From Perkinsus olseni (lineage: Eukaryota; Perkinsozoa; Perkinsida), in NCBI GenBank assembly GCA_013115125.1, contig JABANN010000189.1:1-55104 (forward strand): a stretch of 55,104 nt of DNA. Reading direction: 5' to 3'. Both the position numbers and the translations under genes were made by a program. Under the pieces are notes generated by a model that was given only the letters and a program-made list of their open reading frames with translations, made no database searches and was not told where the DNA came from. This document shows, piece after piece, positions 42,468 to 54,885 of this stretch (positions within the stretch are counted from its first letter, which is position 1; the number at the start of each line of letters is the position of its first letter).

Positions 42468-45170
42468 TCACCAACAATCATCTCTTTGAGGAGCATGCGG
42501 TACACGGAAAGCAGAGATCAAATCGGCGACTTGTAAAGTGGCGTGTATCATATCTGATGTATTTTCCACTGCATCGTAAAGTGCTGTGAGGTTACCTATT
42601 TTCTGTGCCATTGGAACCGCTATAAAGTGGACGATGTAGACAGAAGCGAGCTTGCCAACCCAACCATCGGGCGAGATGAACTCATTGAGGTCGTCTAGGG
42701 TGGAGTAGGGGGGAATGCCTTCTCCTGTGACGATGCTGGCTGGCTCGAATGATACGTGAATGGTAGTCGTGTAGTTGAGCAGAGCGTTGACGCCCCTCTG
42801 GTCGATCTCATAGCTGTGACGATGCAGCCAATTGAGGTAGGTTGTACTCCACTCACCGGTTGCTGTTGATGATACCATATAGAAAATACCAACATTTATA
42901 CACCGACCATCCACGTGAGTCGACCAAAGCATCAAAGGCGTATCTTTTGACTTGCGAGTACCATGGGTAGCAGGAGAAGCAAGATACTCCATTATTCTGG
43001 GTAGGGGGTTCTGGACGAAGAAAGTGTCCAAGTCGAAATAGAATGCATCAAAGCCCATATGAATGAGCATTTGAGCGACAGTGTACCGGTGTATTTGGCT
43101 CTCGGAGTAAGGGACTTCCCAACACACGAGGCCACTCAACTGAGACAACACCCATCAGTAACGCGCTTCCCTGCTGGGGCTCACGACGCTCATCAGTGCA
43201 CGGCATTCGGAATGGGCAGGTTCGCCAAGGGAGGCCACTAAGACTGCAGGGATGCCAATAGGGCTGCTGGTGACCCACCGAATGCTGCCTGAGGGATGGC
43301 GCTGATGATGAACACGGGCATAGAACGCACGTTGAAGTAGATCCATCCATGCAGTGCCGTATACAGTGGTGAAGGGCACAACCCTCTCTCTTGTGCTGAT
43401 GCCATCAGTTGTACTCCAAGATGATGCTACACTATCGGCAGCTTTGAACATAGTACCGACGATGGTGTCTGAATAAAGGATATGAGCGAAGATCGACCAA
43501 TGTCATCATCATAAATCATGATTCATAATCACCAAAAAAACAAAAACATGACCAACACCATCAACATCAACATCAACACCAACAGCAACAACAGAATGTT
43601 GTTACTTTCATGATCTCTCAATAGGGCATCCTTCTCCTGGAATGGCATCTCATCAATTAGCTTGGACGAGCGGTCCCCCAACGGCAGGAGGGCTCGAGCG
43701 AAGGACGGTCGAAGATCTGAATACCGTCGCTTCATCTTGGCCGAGGCATTTGCGTATCTGCTAGGAATCGAGATGAGATGGCGGTGAGGAGGTGGGATGG
43801 TTACTCGTGGAACTTGTTCCCTTTTCCGAGATCACCGAAGTGCATCAGGGCCTGCATGATGGGCCAGTCTGTAGCACCGTACATAGCCAGGGGCAGGCTA
43901 TCGAGGAAATCGGTAGCAACTGCTGACCATTTTTCGAAGTACCTGAGCGTAGTAGGGGGAGAAGGAGATGATTCACAAAGGTTTGAAGAGTCGACCAGCA
44001 GCGAGGGTCATATAGAGGGCACCGTACAGAATGATTTAATAGGAATGACACTATCAGCCTGGCAAGCGATCCCTTGAAAGCTTCACTCAACCACGGAGGG
44101 CGCCCCTCTGTAAAAAGGGATGCGCCCGCAGAGTGCATCATTGGTGGACAGTCTAAGCGAGACGTACGTAATGAAGGACCCCCAAGCGTCTCTTGTTGTT
44201 GACGTACTGAGTGAGTCTATTGCCAGATGTAGTGGACTGGACTATCGTGAGGAAGACCACTCCACACAAACACTCCTCGACAGCTTCGTCGATGCGCTCA
44301 TTACCCAAGGTGAACAGATACCTGTCATGAGGGGTGATGATGAAACCAGGCATGCAGTAGAACTCCTCACTCAGTAGCTTGGCCCAATGCTGAGGCGACC
44401 ACTTCGTCGACCATGCCCTTCTCTGCCCCTTCAGCGAAGGTGATGCCCAGGCCGAGGAGCTCTCGCCAGTCCAGATAACCTGTGATGAGTGAGCGCTAGT
44501 TGCTAATCAAACATACGAGAAGTACCGTTCCTTTGAGGACAGCAACCCTTCTCTAACCTCTCCTTATCGACCCCCATCATGGGCTGGTAGTAGTGGATGA
44601 GCTCAAATATGGGCCAGCGTGAGAGGGCTGTGTAGTACCTTACTATGACAATGATAAATCATCCCCCCAACTGGTTGCACGACCAGGGTATGGCAGCGAT
44701 GGAGTGCTGGACGAAGTCTCTCCAGTAAGAGGCCAACTCTTGGTCACCGGCATGGGCGGACATGTAAAACTGCAGTATGGCCAGCATCAGCACACCTGAG
44801 GGCAGCACGATCGAGCATACCAACTTTTGAGCACTTCACCGATAGGGCACTCCTGCTCGGCCTTCTTTTGCATCTCATCGGTGCCAAACACCCAGCCAGC
44901 CCAGGTCAGATTGACTTTGCCCCAGAAAGGCTCAGTCGTGGAGGTATTCAACTGCCCTGTGACGTTGTAGAGGGTATTCCAACTGAGGACCTGCCCCGAC
45001 GAGCAGCAGCGTGGACGATAGGCAGTCGAGGGTGCAACCACGATTGATCCGGCTACCTCCTTAGCCTCGGTACAGTCGAAGTCATAGAAGAGACCCATAT
45101 GCTCTGTGTGGAGCTGCACGAATCCGGCAACTAATGGTATTAGGGCGGGCAGCCATTGACGGAGTAACAT
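42468..45170 (-). CDS. secretory-pathway glycosyltransferase with DXD motif and long N-terminal luminal domain, multi-exon
   Basis: Read from 45170 down. The N-terminus MLLRQWLPALIPLVAGFVQL is a signal peptide or anchor, followed by a Cys-containing, N-glycosylatable region (NVTGQ, NTST, NLTW) and helical blocks: LMLAILQFYMSAHAGDQELA, GYLDWRELLGLGITFAEGAE, YLFTLGNERIDEAVEECLCG, FEKWSAVATDFLDSLPLAMY and RRYSDLRPSFARALLPLGDR. The C-terminal part has VVPFTTVYGTAWMDLLQRAF, then WEVPYSESQIHRYTVAQMLI, then MGFDAFYFDLDTFFVQNPL. Its DLD fits the DXD metal/sugar-nucleotide motif of the nucleotide-diphospho-sugar transferase (GT77-like) family. It continues through CINVGIFYMVSS to the stop at 42468. 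Several introns of 40-60 nt are clear; others are not. It may be one gene or two adjacent ones; the exon chain favours one. Confidence 0.6.
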
Positions 45171-45348
45171 CGAGCTGCCGGTGACAAGCAACGGTTCACT
45201 GCTATCGGTAGCCGATACCTCTTCAGAAGAGGCTCTTCTCTAGTCCTAAGTGCCTTATATTAGTGGATTTTGGAAGATCGGCAATGAACCTGAATGTGCA
45301 TACCCGAAAGTAACGGTCGCCTACAGAGCGACTCGTCCGAAGCATCTC

Positions 45349-45390
45349 AGGATAAGAACACCAGGTGGCTTATCCTCAAGGAAGCCACCT
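45349..45390. repeat. two overlapping, mutually exclusive hairpins
   Basis: GGATAAG (45349-45355) can pair with CTTATCC (45369-45375), while AGGTGGCTT (45363-45371) can pair with AAGCCACCT (45382-45390). The two stems share bases, so only one can form at a time. They lie between the glycosyltransferase start and an unassigned minus-strand exon. Confidence 0.5.
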
Positions 45391-45400
45391 TGACTAGATC

Positions 45401-45667
45401 TCATTGAGGCAGATGGCCCTCAGAACCATGCAAATGTAGGGCCACAGTAAAAAGCACTGTAAAAAAGAGGCTTACACTGGGGGTCTGAAATTGCCTAGAT
45501 GTGATGAGAGCTCTCTGAAGTGGACAGTCGCCCACAGTCATCTTGGACAGTCGAACTCTGAAGGTCCACAGTGGAATGGCAACATATCCCTCGTCGAATG
45601 GACACTCTAGTACCAAGGAATAATCGTCGTTGGTCCAAGATAGTCTTTGATGACCATATTGGACCAT
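45401..45667 (-). CDS. unassigned minus-strand open frame, 88 codons
   Basis: Starts ATG at 45667 and encodes MVQYGHQRLSWTNDDYSLVL with a hydrophobic stretch VSLFFTVLFTVAL near its end. A donor-like GTAAGC within it suggests splicing. It could be the last exon of Raptor, a separate small gene or noise. No family recognised. Confidence 0.3.
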   Translation of the reverse strand: MVQYGHQRLSWTNDDYSLVLECPFDEGYVAIPLWTFRVRLSKMTVGDCPLQRALITSRQFQTPSVSLFFTVLFTVALHLHGSEGHLPQ

Positions 45668-46499
45668 ACCATCTCTCCCAGAGAGAAGGAATATGACCTA
45701 ATTCTACGGTAACGAAGCATTCTGTGCTTGGCTGGCTCGGCGTGGAACTCGACAGATGTCGAAGGTGCCAATCAGTTCCGGGAGATGGAGAGCTCAGATA
45801 TTGTCGGTTATTGGGATAATCAGGCTACCGCGTCTCGGGTTATTCCACAACAACCCGGGTCCTCTAGAACCACTAATTCTTCTGCTACGTGCTTACTGAT
45901 ACCGCTGCTGCAGCAGCACTTGCCGGCAGTGAGGCTATCATGATCGTCGATCGAAGGACACTCTGTGCGTCATTCCTTGTTGCTAGCCACTCCACACTGG
46001 GGCAGCAGCCGCCGACCTGGCTTGGGGTTCAACGCGGACTGTTCAAGCCTTGGACAGCACTCGGGAGGATCTGTCGGAATATGAGTAGTCCCGTGAATCA
46101 AGTGACGTCACTTTTCCATCACAGCACAACACAGACAACTACGTAGTAAGATAAGCATCGTTGCTTTGAAGATGCGGGTGGAGAGTAATGAATTAACCGC
46201 CGTGATGCCGTGGTGTATTCACAGCGCATGAGAAGTAGCGCTGCTCCTCGGACGCCACCTCGACAGGCTGGGAAAGGTCATCTAAACACTGCTCATAGTT
46301 CCACGCTGTGAGTACTGCCGGACGCCCGTTCAGGGACTGTTGTGGTTTCTGAAGGGGGGCGGGCGAACGCTATCAACACGCTACCGCCACTTCCCTCACG
46401 GCGTCTGAGGACGTATAGTCACTGTCTAGCGAGGGCACCGCTCGGAATGGATCCTTCCAGTCTCGGAACCTACATACGGTTAGGAGTGTCCATTAGGCA

Positions 46500-48211
46500 G
46501 CAGACGTCCCGCTGAGCTACCATTGGTGAGCGGTCAACTGTGGTGAGTGGATGAGGTCGTGAGTTGCAGCAGCGATGGCGTGAGTTAGACTGTAGACACT
46601 TGGATGCTCCAGAGGCGGCATCTCAGGCTTCTCAGCAGGCCGCCTGAGTGATGTCCGATCATCCGAGCAACGAGAACTGGTGGGAGCAGTCGTCGACACG
46701 ACGAGAGAGAGGCAGCCACAAGCACATGTGAGCATAGGAGAGCAGCAGCATCAGCATCATCATCATGCTGTCAGCACCGGCTCACTCTTTGAATGATGAC
46801 AAGTCCAGTAACTCCTTCGTTGGTGGCCTGCATGGACTGGTTGAGCCCTCCTCCAGGGCATCACAACTGGTGCTGGGTTGGACTGCTCAGAAAAGAAAGG
46901 CGAGAAAGAATGGGAGACCTCAATTGCGCAAGGAAGAGGGACGCCACAGAGGCGTGAATACCTTCGTTCGTCCTCCTGGGAGATTCAACCAATCTCAGCC
47001 GATCCTTTCCCGAGGGACTCATGTGAACGGGCAGCCGAGAACCCTGTACAAAGCCATGAGGATAGCCGTGTGAAAGTGACTCCTGCTGTCAGGGTTCATC
47101 ATCATCATCATTATCAACGCAGAGAATGCAGAGGAGCCCAGCATTAGAGACCCACCTGCACTGCCGAGCGGAGTTCAGCAGAAGCAGTAGCAGTGTCCTC
47201 CCTGCCCTCCTTGAGTAGGTCTACCAGCCACTGCCTGCATAGGGCTGACCGCTGGCTGATGGAGCCATCCTCTGCAGTCTCTTCGACTTTACAAACGAAG
47301 CCCCTCGTCACTAATGAGTCGAGTGCAGTATCCGCCGAGTAAGTTGACGTCTCTGACGCAGACTGGCCTCGCGTGAAGGGGATGCCAGGGCACTCACTCC
47401 TGACTGGATTGGCTCTCGCCGCCGTCGAGGCTTGCCTCTCTTGTTGCTCGTACTGCGCTATACTCAGGTTCTGGAAGAACATTCCGCACTGGGAGGCCTG
47501 GAAAGCTCCGATGCAGTGCTTCCAGCGTGACGTATCCCCCACCTTGGATTGAAGGTCGTGGACAAGGTCTCCATTCCTTCTCCTGCGGCCCCCTCTAGCC
47601 CGTGGCCGCCGCCGTCTACTGCGCCTGGACGCCGCCCTACTACTGGTCGATACCGCACCACCCTCTGAAGCCTTGGCGGTCTCCTTTGGTGAAGCCTTTA
47701 CATCATCTTCCACCGCTTCGGGTGCTGCCAGGTGTTCCGCCGTCTTGCCATGATCATCGATGCTATTCTGAGGACCACTAATGCATCATAGCCTATCATT
47801 GAGGAAACAGACATACTACCTCTCTATCGCTGTCCGAAGGAGTCATCAATGACACGCTAAGATACTCCCTGTCTCCGAATATTGACAACAACTGACAGTG
47901 ATCGACATTGGTCAGGTTATCAACGCTGGCAAGAAGCATTGGATTCCCAATCCGCTGCTCATACCATCAACTACGCTAGCCAGGCTCGAGAAACACTATT
48001 GCAATGATGATGATGAACCATCACCACCATCACGAAGCCGCAGCAACAACAGCACGACTGGACGATCTACGGTGAAGATGGTGTTTACTAACCCGACCAG
48101 ATTACCGCTGCCACCAGCATCACAGCTGCTGCCCGAACGTCCTCATCTTGGGATAAAACGCTCCGAGCGATTGCCTCGGCTAGTCCGCGTGTGCGGGTGA
48201 ACTCAGTGACC

Positions 48212-48258
<47 letters not shown>

Positions 48259-51200
48259 CAGAGAACAGCAAGAGCAAAGAGTGCGGATTGAGGCAAGATA
48301 CTCACTAGCCTGGCCTCGATCGTCCCTAGGAAGTCTGACTCGCCAACGTTGCTCATCACCCCCGGGGATACCGAGAACAATGCCGCCAAGGCCAGCAAAG
48401 CCGCCCAGCGTAGTCTTCCAGCATGGGGCGAGATCAGACAACGGTACTGAGAAGAGTGTTGGGAGGCCACCAGCAGGAGGAAGCCCCACCAGTTTATCCA
48501 CCGCCCTGGTATCCAGGTAACTGCTCTGTTTCGCCTCTATACTTGAGTGGTAGAGTATAGCCACCATAAGGCAGCCCAGGGCTCGGTACTCCTACAGAAG
48601 ACAGGTGAGGGGTAGCTGACTGACCATAGCTGTGCCCTCACTGGGTCTATTGTTTCGGACGATGATAGTCGTAGGATATACCTATACTCCGAGTTGGACA
48701 GGAAGCCCGCCGTCCGCTTGGATACAGCTAAGCCGGCAGACTCTTCATACACTTCCAGCGCCACCACCTTTGCCCAGAGGAAGAGCACCAGCACTGATGC
48801 CTGATGAGGTAGGAAAGTCCTCAAGACGATCGAGGGATCGAGGTCGAGGAGGCACCTCGGTGGAGGAACTCTTCGGGAGCAGCTTCTGTAGATAGGGTAG
48901 TAGGCCGGCCTTGAGGCAAAGTCGAATCTCGGACCTGGCAGATAAGAGGATACCACTACGCTAGGGTGGCAGCAGCAGCAGCAGGGTGACCTTCCGAGGT
49001 CACAGTAGGCTGCCAGTAGTCGCAGACTGCATAGTCTGTTAACTGAGTGGGACAGTACCTGAGTGAAGGGAACAACAACACTACAGACGCCTCTACGCGG
49101 CAAAGATGGTACAAAGAGGCTGATGGTACTCGGAATGAGGTGAATGGTTAGAAGGTTAGTAGAGAATTGAGGGTAGAATTGATGCCCCATTGCGATACTT
49201 CCCTCATCATTCTTAATATCCCTCATCAGAAGTGAGGCAATCCGGATACAATATTCTCAATCCCACCTGCAGGAGGATCGGCAGTTCTCGAGTTCGGCCG
49301 TGGTCGTGCGATCCGTGGTCACCAGCGTGATCTAAGGCACAAGTAGCCGATGCAGGAGGGTTGCTGCTCCTACAGGAGAATACTCGGCATTCTGTCGACC
49401 ATCACTGGGGGCATGATCGAACGAGGGATGACGAACATTACCTCTGCTATGCATACGACCCCGCAGCCATATACTGAATGCTCGGAGCTGGTCATTGAAG
49501 AACTCCCTCACTGGAGGGGACCTGCCGGGTACCTGAGCATCCATGTACTATCAGGTTGTGTAATAGTGAGCCATGATGTGATAGTATCACAGTGATAGAA
49601 CACAGGAAAGGTCTCTTGAAGTAGTCTCCACGACAATGCTACTCACGACTAGCAATGACACCGAGAGTGATTTAATGCCATGCTCATCGAATAGGAGCTC
49701 CCCGAAGCCGCGAAGATCCAAGCGCCACACCCCGTGGGCAGCAGATGGCGTGACTCGGGTAGATTATCGGGGCACGCCAGCAACAGCAGCAGCAGCCCCT
49801 CTTGAAGTCGGAGTACATGATGCCTCCCTCGTACTACTCACCCGAGTAACCGAGGGCAGGAGGCTGTTGCGTCTGGGCTCGCTCTGAATGACGTGCAAGA
49901 TGGAAGACTCCAATACCAGCTCCCAGGTTTCCCACAATGGATGCTGACCGCAATCAGGCAGTTTCGGCGTCGATACACTGGTGATACCAACGAGAGCTAA
50001 CATGGGAGGGAGGGCGATCTGTTGACAGCAATTGGAAGCGCGCGTGGATGGCCCCACTCGCATGCTTCAGAAGAGAATTGAGCTACTACTGAGCATCTCA
50101 ACGAGCGTACTGGGAGCCCTGCTGAGTCAGCGCGCACGACGACTTACACAAGAGGCGTTGAGCCAGCAGGTAGTTCCGGAAGAGTGATGCTAGGACGACA
50201 TCCTTGCGGAAGAGGGTCTCGTATGATTCTGAGGAATGACGACAATACTCAACAACCCAGCCATGATGAACACCCAACCTGCTGATAGAGTGCTCCAGGC
50301 TATGGAGTTCATAATGCTCGTGAACACTGAATTCAACTGCCTGAACTCCGCTGAGCTCCGTACTTCGTTCGGTCCTGAGGGAAGGAAGTGATGGTATTCT
50401 TGAACATCATCTCCGTCACAGAGTGTAGCCCCACCATCCTCGCTGACAGTGGTCTCGCCAAGCCTGCTGAGCAGCAGCTCCAGCTTTGTCTGAATATCCT
50501 CACTGTCGAGGCCCAGCAGACAGGTGGAGGACGGACCATAGAAGCCGGAGCCTAGAATGCTCCAGTCAAGCAAGGAGCAGTCATTCACAGGAGGAGAGGA
50601 TTGGGCTAATCTGCTTAGCTGTGTTCCCACATCACTACTGATATCATCGCCTCTAGGATCAGCTATATACCGTCTCACATCCGACTTTAATGCAAGTGGG
50701 GCAGCCCTCCTTTGCCGACAGAAACGGATACCTTGCTGGTACCGCAGAGGGCTGGGGTAGTTGGTGGAGTATCCTACTTGCACCTTTTCTCGCTGTCGCT
50801 GGCGTCCGAGCAATTTTACGCAAGTCTGCATGCCGAATTATTCGTAAAATTTTAGCATTAGCAGTATTATTCCTGAGCGTCTATCCTCGGCAAAATTAAT
50901 CTCGGTCATTTTATAAAGGTTTTAACTGTTTTCAGCAGTTAGGAATAGGGAACAGGATAGGTGTAAAACTGGTCTCAACCGACCGGAGAAAGATTGTATT
51001 CCATCGACAAATGCTGTAGACCGTGAGAAGCTAATAGAAGGGCCGTCGCCGTCCTCCCTCATTGCGAACTTACATAAGAATTGCAATGAGGTCTTCAGCG
51101 GTGCGGTGAGGCAGGCCGTGAGCAGTTGGGATGGGAGGGTAGGGCCTGAGTGCCTCTAGCGACCATACCCCCCACAGGTGTGGCCTACCAAGGTGAGGGT

Positions 51201-52273
51201 TCTGCTCATGTCGTCCACAGCTTGCCAGTATGTATGTCGAGTTGCTACTGGAGGAGGGATGATGTGATGGTCCACCATCATCAGGGAAGAATACACCAGC
51301 CTCATGAAACGAGTCTACGTAGGATCCTAAGGGGGTCCACCTTCCACCACCCTACTCATGTGAAGGGAGCAGCTCACCGGCAAAGTCACAATCGAAGATG
51401 TATATGGTAGGCTTAGCAAGCCAACCGATGAGCTTATGTATACCAATTGGGGAGCATTCGTCCAGTGCCTGCTGGGGTACCGAGGTTGGGTAACCCTCCC
51501 TTTCAGAGACTTGTGGTTACTTGATTATACATTGGCAGGGAGCGGCCATGCAGCCCACTTGGTTGGGAATCTGAAACGCATTAGCATTGAGATAATGCGA
51601 ATACTCGCCTAGCGACTGAGCATTCAATGATATCGAGAAGGGTAATGGCAGTTGAACAACTGCCACATCCCTACGGTCATGAATTCCCCTCAATGATCCC
51701 AGGACTAATTACCTGTAACGCCACTGCCCGAGTGATAGCTGAGATAATGGAACACTATACGCTCGGTGGTGCCTGAGGTTATGGAGGTATTATAGGAGAC
51801 AGGACTGCACCAAGGGCAGCATACTCCTTCGTGCTGTATGGCAGACACGCCTCAGATGATCGGGACTGAAAAGATCATACTACAGGGCGACAACGTCGCG
51901 TGTCCTACGTTGGATCTGGACACACTCGGCATAGCTGTGCTGGCATGGGAGCATTCTCGAACCGGTTCCACACACTGCCCGGCTCGAATCGGAATAACCG
52001 ATAGTATCTGCAGATGGAGGCAGCCGTGGGGCAAGCGGAAGACTCGAACGCGTTCCCTACAGCATTTGCAGGTTCTTCAACGATTCCGCAATCGGTGTTG
52101 TATCTGGGAGGAGGACACCACCAACAATTACCTTGGGATATACCCCACGTTAATGCAGAGACGGTAAAAGGTAGGAGGAACTGGACCGAGGACAGACAAC
52201 AGTAAAGGCAGACGACGGCGACGACCTCGATCCCCTTCCTCTTTGAACAGCTTGTGTACGCCCTGCTTGGCAT
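46500..52273 (-). CDS. RPTOR: Raptor homologue (regulatory subunit of TORC1), multi-exon
   Basis: Raptor scaffolds TORC1 and recruits its substrates. Conserved blocks run in order from 52273 down: KRKGIEVVAVVCLYC; ERIVFHYLSYHSGS (human ERVLFHYNGHG); LIGWLAKPTIYIFDCDFAG (human MGSPSIFVYDCSNAG, caspase-like RNC domain) at about 51370-51440; STYILASCGR; LLTACLTAPLKTSLQFLC (human FTSCLTTPIKIALRWFC) at about 51066-51125; AEFRQLNSVFTSIMNSIAWS (human LGELNWIFTAITDTIAW); ETLFRKDVVLASLFRNYLLA (human FRQDLLVASLFRNFLLA); FFNDQLRAFSIWL (human FFAEQLTAFQVWL); VLFLWAKVVAL (human LVFIWAKILAV); and armadillo-type blocks ending LSQDEDVRAAAVMLVAAVI. A Ser/Arg-rich linker (about 47144-47713) and HPSVYSLTHAIAAATHDLIH follow. 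I did not find the C-terminal WD40 repeats, so the 3' end is open. The start ATG at 52273 is reasonable. Confidence 0.8.
48212..48258. repeat. (GAT)n microsatellite in Raptor intron
   Basis: About 15 GAT/ATG triplets without interruption. They create poly-His and poly-Ile open frames on the minus strand that are not part of the protein model. Confidence 0.85.
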
Positions 52274-53326
52274 GGCTCCACTGCTGTAGCTGTATCTTCT
52301 CGATAGTGTTCAAGTACTGCCTATCCCCTCTCCATCCACTTCCTGTATTCACCACCATAACTGCTTGAGTGGTCCCTAATCACCGATGGAATGCTCCTGT
52401 TGCACGTTACTGCGCAGGGGAGCAGACGACCTTAACTACGGCACATCAAGCATACTCACGTATTATCTCATTTTCAGATAGACATGCAGCGGGATCAGCC
52501 CAGGACCGAGCGGGGATGAAGGAGAGTTCCGAAGCGGCATTGGATGGGGTATTCTCCCAATCGACCGTGCAGTTCATTGCCACCAGAGTGCACTCATCCT
52601 ATAACAAGGCCGTCGATGAGTCAATGCAGTAGGAGTACGAGACTACAACACAACAACCTCAGCTACACAATCAACAGGTAGAGCAGCAGTCAAAGACAGC
52701 ATCACAGTCTCAGTTGCTCATCATCGCTAGCTCCTACCATGCACATAATAGCGAGTTCGCCGCTATTGGAAGGGAAAATTAGAGTGTACTATACTGTAGC
52801 GAAGCCTGATATGGTCAGGCTATGCGAAGACACGATAAATATCCTGAATGCCGGAATGCTCGTGTTATAATAACGATAGTATAATCAGGACCTGGACGGT
52901 CCTGGGAGACCTTGACGATCGCCCAATTAGATGCCACTGAACGTGAGCGTTAACGGGGGTGTTTAGCGGGGAAAGGGAGAATCTCTAGAGATCGCCTCAT
53001 AATGCGGAGGAGAGGCCTCTACGCCCTCCTCGCTGATAACATCGCGGGATGACATCCCCTGGGGTGAGTACCCTGGAAAAGGAAAGTGTGTAATAAGAGG
53101 CGATCCAGCTCGACTGGCCGGAGCCGTATAATCATGTTTCAACGGCGTAGTATAATCTCAGGAGACCAATTGGCAAGCACACCGAGCGTTGAGACGAGAG
53201 TAAAGATGGAATACCAGTCGAACTGGATAATCAAAATTAGAGATATGGAAAAGACGACCTGAACGGCCAGTGCTGGAATAATGTCAGCTGAAAAGGGACT
53301 AGATCTGGTTCATACCAGTGACACAA
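52274..53326. other. intergenic stretch between Raptor and the CCCH gene
   Basis: No exon with a recognisable motif was found. It presumably holds the Raptor 5' region and the 3' region of the CCCH gene. Confidence 0.4.
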
Positions 53327-54061
53327 CTAGTGCCGCCTCCTATGGTTACCCTTCAGCAAGACCACCATCTGATCGATGTACTGCACGTACGGAGAGGACT
53401 CATCGTCGGCACTGCCCTCTTTAACTCGGAACAACTCGGCCTCGGAATGAGCGTAACCGCAGTTTATCCTACAGCAGTGTCTACCTCTGTCGCACATCTT
53501 CGTGCTGTACAAATTTGCTGGCCTAAAGCGCAGGTCGGAAGGATGATGGGCAAACCTACACTGGTGCCCCAGAGCACAATAACCTCTTACGAAGTGACGG
53601 CAGGCTTTGGTCTTTTCAAGGCGAGATACACCGGGTACTGTCGAGCCCTTCTGAATCGCGGGCACGGAGTCGTATGGATAATCTCGCAAGTCATTGTCCA
53701 TCCCAGTGCAACTCGCGTAAGTAAGACCAGAGGCAGAAGTAGATCTACTCGGAGGGGCAAGTAAAGGTGAATAGCCAGCAGAAGATGGGTAGGGTCTCAG
53801 CTTCCCACATTGCGGACATGTCCCACTCGTAGACGACGACGACGACGACGATGCTGCAGGAGTCCATTGAGATGTACCGACCATGAGACCAGCCCGTACT
53901 CTAGTGCGAGCAGGTAAGACCGGCTGCGGTAGACCATGGGTAGTATCGGCCATGCCTGGGAGGTGGAGCTGTGAGTGACAATCGCAGGTGCAGGGAGGGC
54001 AAGCGCGATGAGCGCGATGAGGTAACCCGAAACCTGGCTGCTTGTTTACGCTTCTAGCCAT
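53327..54061 (-). CDS. CCCH-type zinc-finger protein (two fingers), probable RNA-binding
   Basis: Read from ATG 54061 down to the stop at 53327, 244 residues. Near the C-terminus are two fingers: KACRHFVRGYCALGHQCRFA followed by H (C-x7-C-x5-C-x3-H) and KMCDRGRHCCRINCGYAH (C-x5-C-x4-C-x3-H), then SEAELFR. This tandem arrangement with SEAEL is typical of CCCH proteins in alveolates and usually means mRNA binding. The N-terminal part is Pro/Ser/Cys-rich (CPPCTCDC, a run of nine Ser after PAAS, CPQCGK). A longer open frame extends upstream without an ATG. The chosen ATG sits about 23 nt after a CCGTATCAG acceptor-like site. An intron in the N-terminal part cannot be excluded. Confidence 0.75.
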   Translation of the reverse strand: MARSVNKQPGFGLPHRAHRACPPCTCDCHSQLHLPGMADTTHGLPQPVLPARTRVRAGLMVGTSQWTPAASSSSSSSTSGTCPQCGKLRPYPSSAGYSPLLAPPSRSTSASGLTYASCTGMDNDLRDYPYDSVPAIQKGSTVPGVSRLEKTKACRHFVRGYCALGHQCRFAHHPSDLRFRPANLYSTKMCDRGRHCCRINCGYAHSEAELFRVKEGSADDESSPYVQYIDQMVVLLKGNHRRRH

Positions 54062-54885
54062 AGGTAAAGAAGGAAGCTCAACCTCTGATACGGGAACGGG
54101 ATTGTTAACCACATTCAGGAACAAGTTATGTTGAGCATGTCAGGCGATTATTATAAATTACGGGTGGGGCTGTTCGAGTCATGATGTGCAAGAGGGCTCA
54201 TGAAATATCCAGCCGAGTCCGAGAGGAAATTCAAGTTTCATGAACGAACACGCAGTATAAATAATATGCGTACGCAACCACACGAATGAGTACGCGTGCA
54301 GCCGGACATCAACCCTCGTGCACCCCGTAGCATCGACCAATGGATCCAACTCAGATTAGCAACCACAATTTGGAACGTCGTGGGCAGGTCACAGACTGCG
54401 ACTCGCAGTTCCGAGCCCCTGGCGAGAAATTTCCACGGTTTCATCAAGAAATGCTTCCCGACCCATCCTAAGCAGTACGTACATGTATATGTTACATATA
54501 ATATGTTATATAATATGTATCACGAGGAAATAGCACCACCAAACAGACACAGGGATCAACCGGAGTGGCCGAGACCTACTGCTTTGCTGGATCTCGGAAG
54601 ACATCGGGGTCGTGCTACTAATCAATTCCGAAACTCAGGGCCTCTTTCACTAACTCCTTTATTGAGTTAGGACGGTAAAAAACTCAAGAAACGAAGATAA
54701 GATCGTTTCACTAAGGGGCGCAGTGGCGTAATCTGCCAGGTAAATCTCAAGGATTTACTTAAGATTACGGTAAGGCACGACCGATCACCTTTACCCCCGC
54801 CTATTCTGCCGCGGTCGGGTTATCCTTTGGATGGAAATTTATTTCTTACCTCCCGGTAGATTTGCTTGAGTCAACGGTGAAATCA
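54062..54885. other. intergenic stretch with relic of a third tRNA-Ser unit
   Basis: No protein gene recognised. At about 54806-54860, CTGCCGCGGTCGGGTTATCC and the following 40 bases match the end of the tRNA-Ser gene and its spacer at about 54956-55010, so an older unit of the tRNA array has decayed here. An AT-rich run with TATA/CATATAA words lies at about 54478-54522. Confidence 0.5.

Noticed and set aside
48088-48567. Poly-His and poly-Ile frames in the Raptor region
   Set aside because: The run is a GAT microsatellite in an intron; the flanking conserved armadillo blocks are in exons on either side.
51960-52050. TTCGAG/TCGAAC words resembling tRNA T-loops
   Set aside because: There is no pairing stem around the loop, and the words fall in the Raptor 5' region without other tRNA features.
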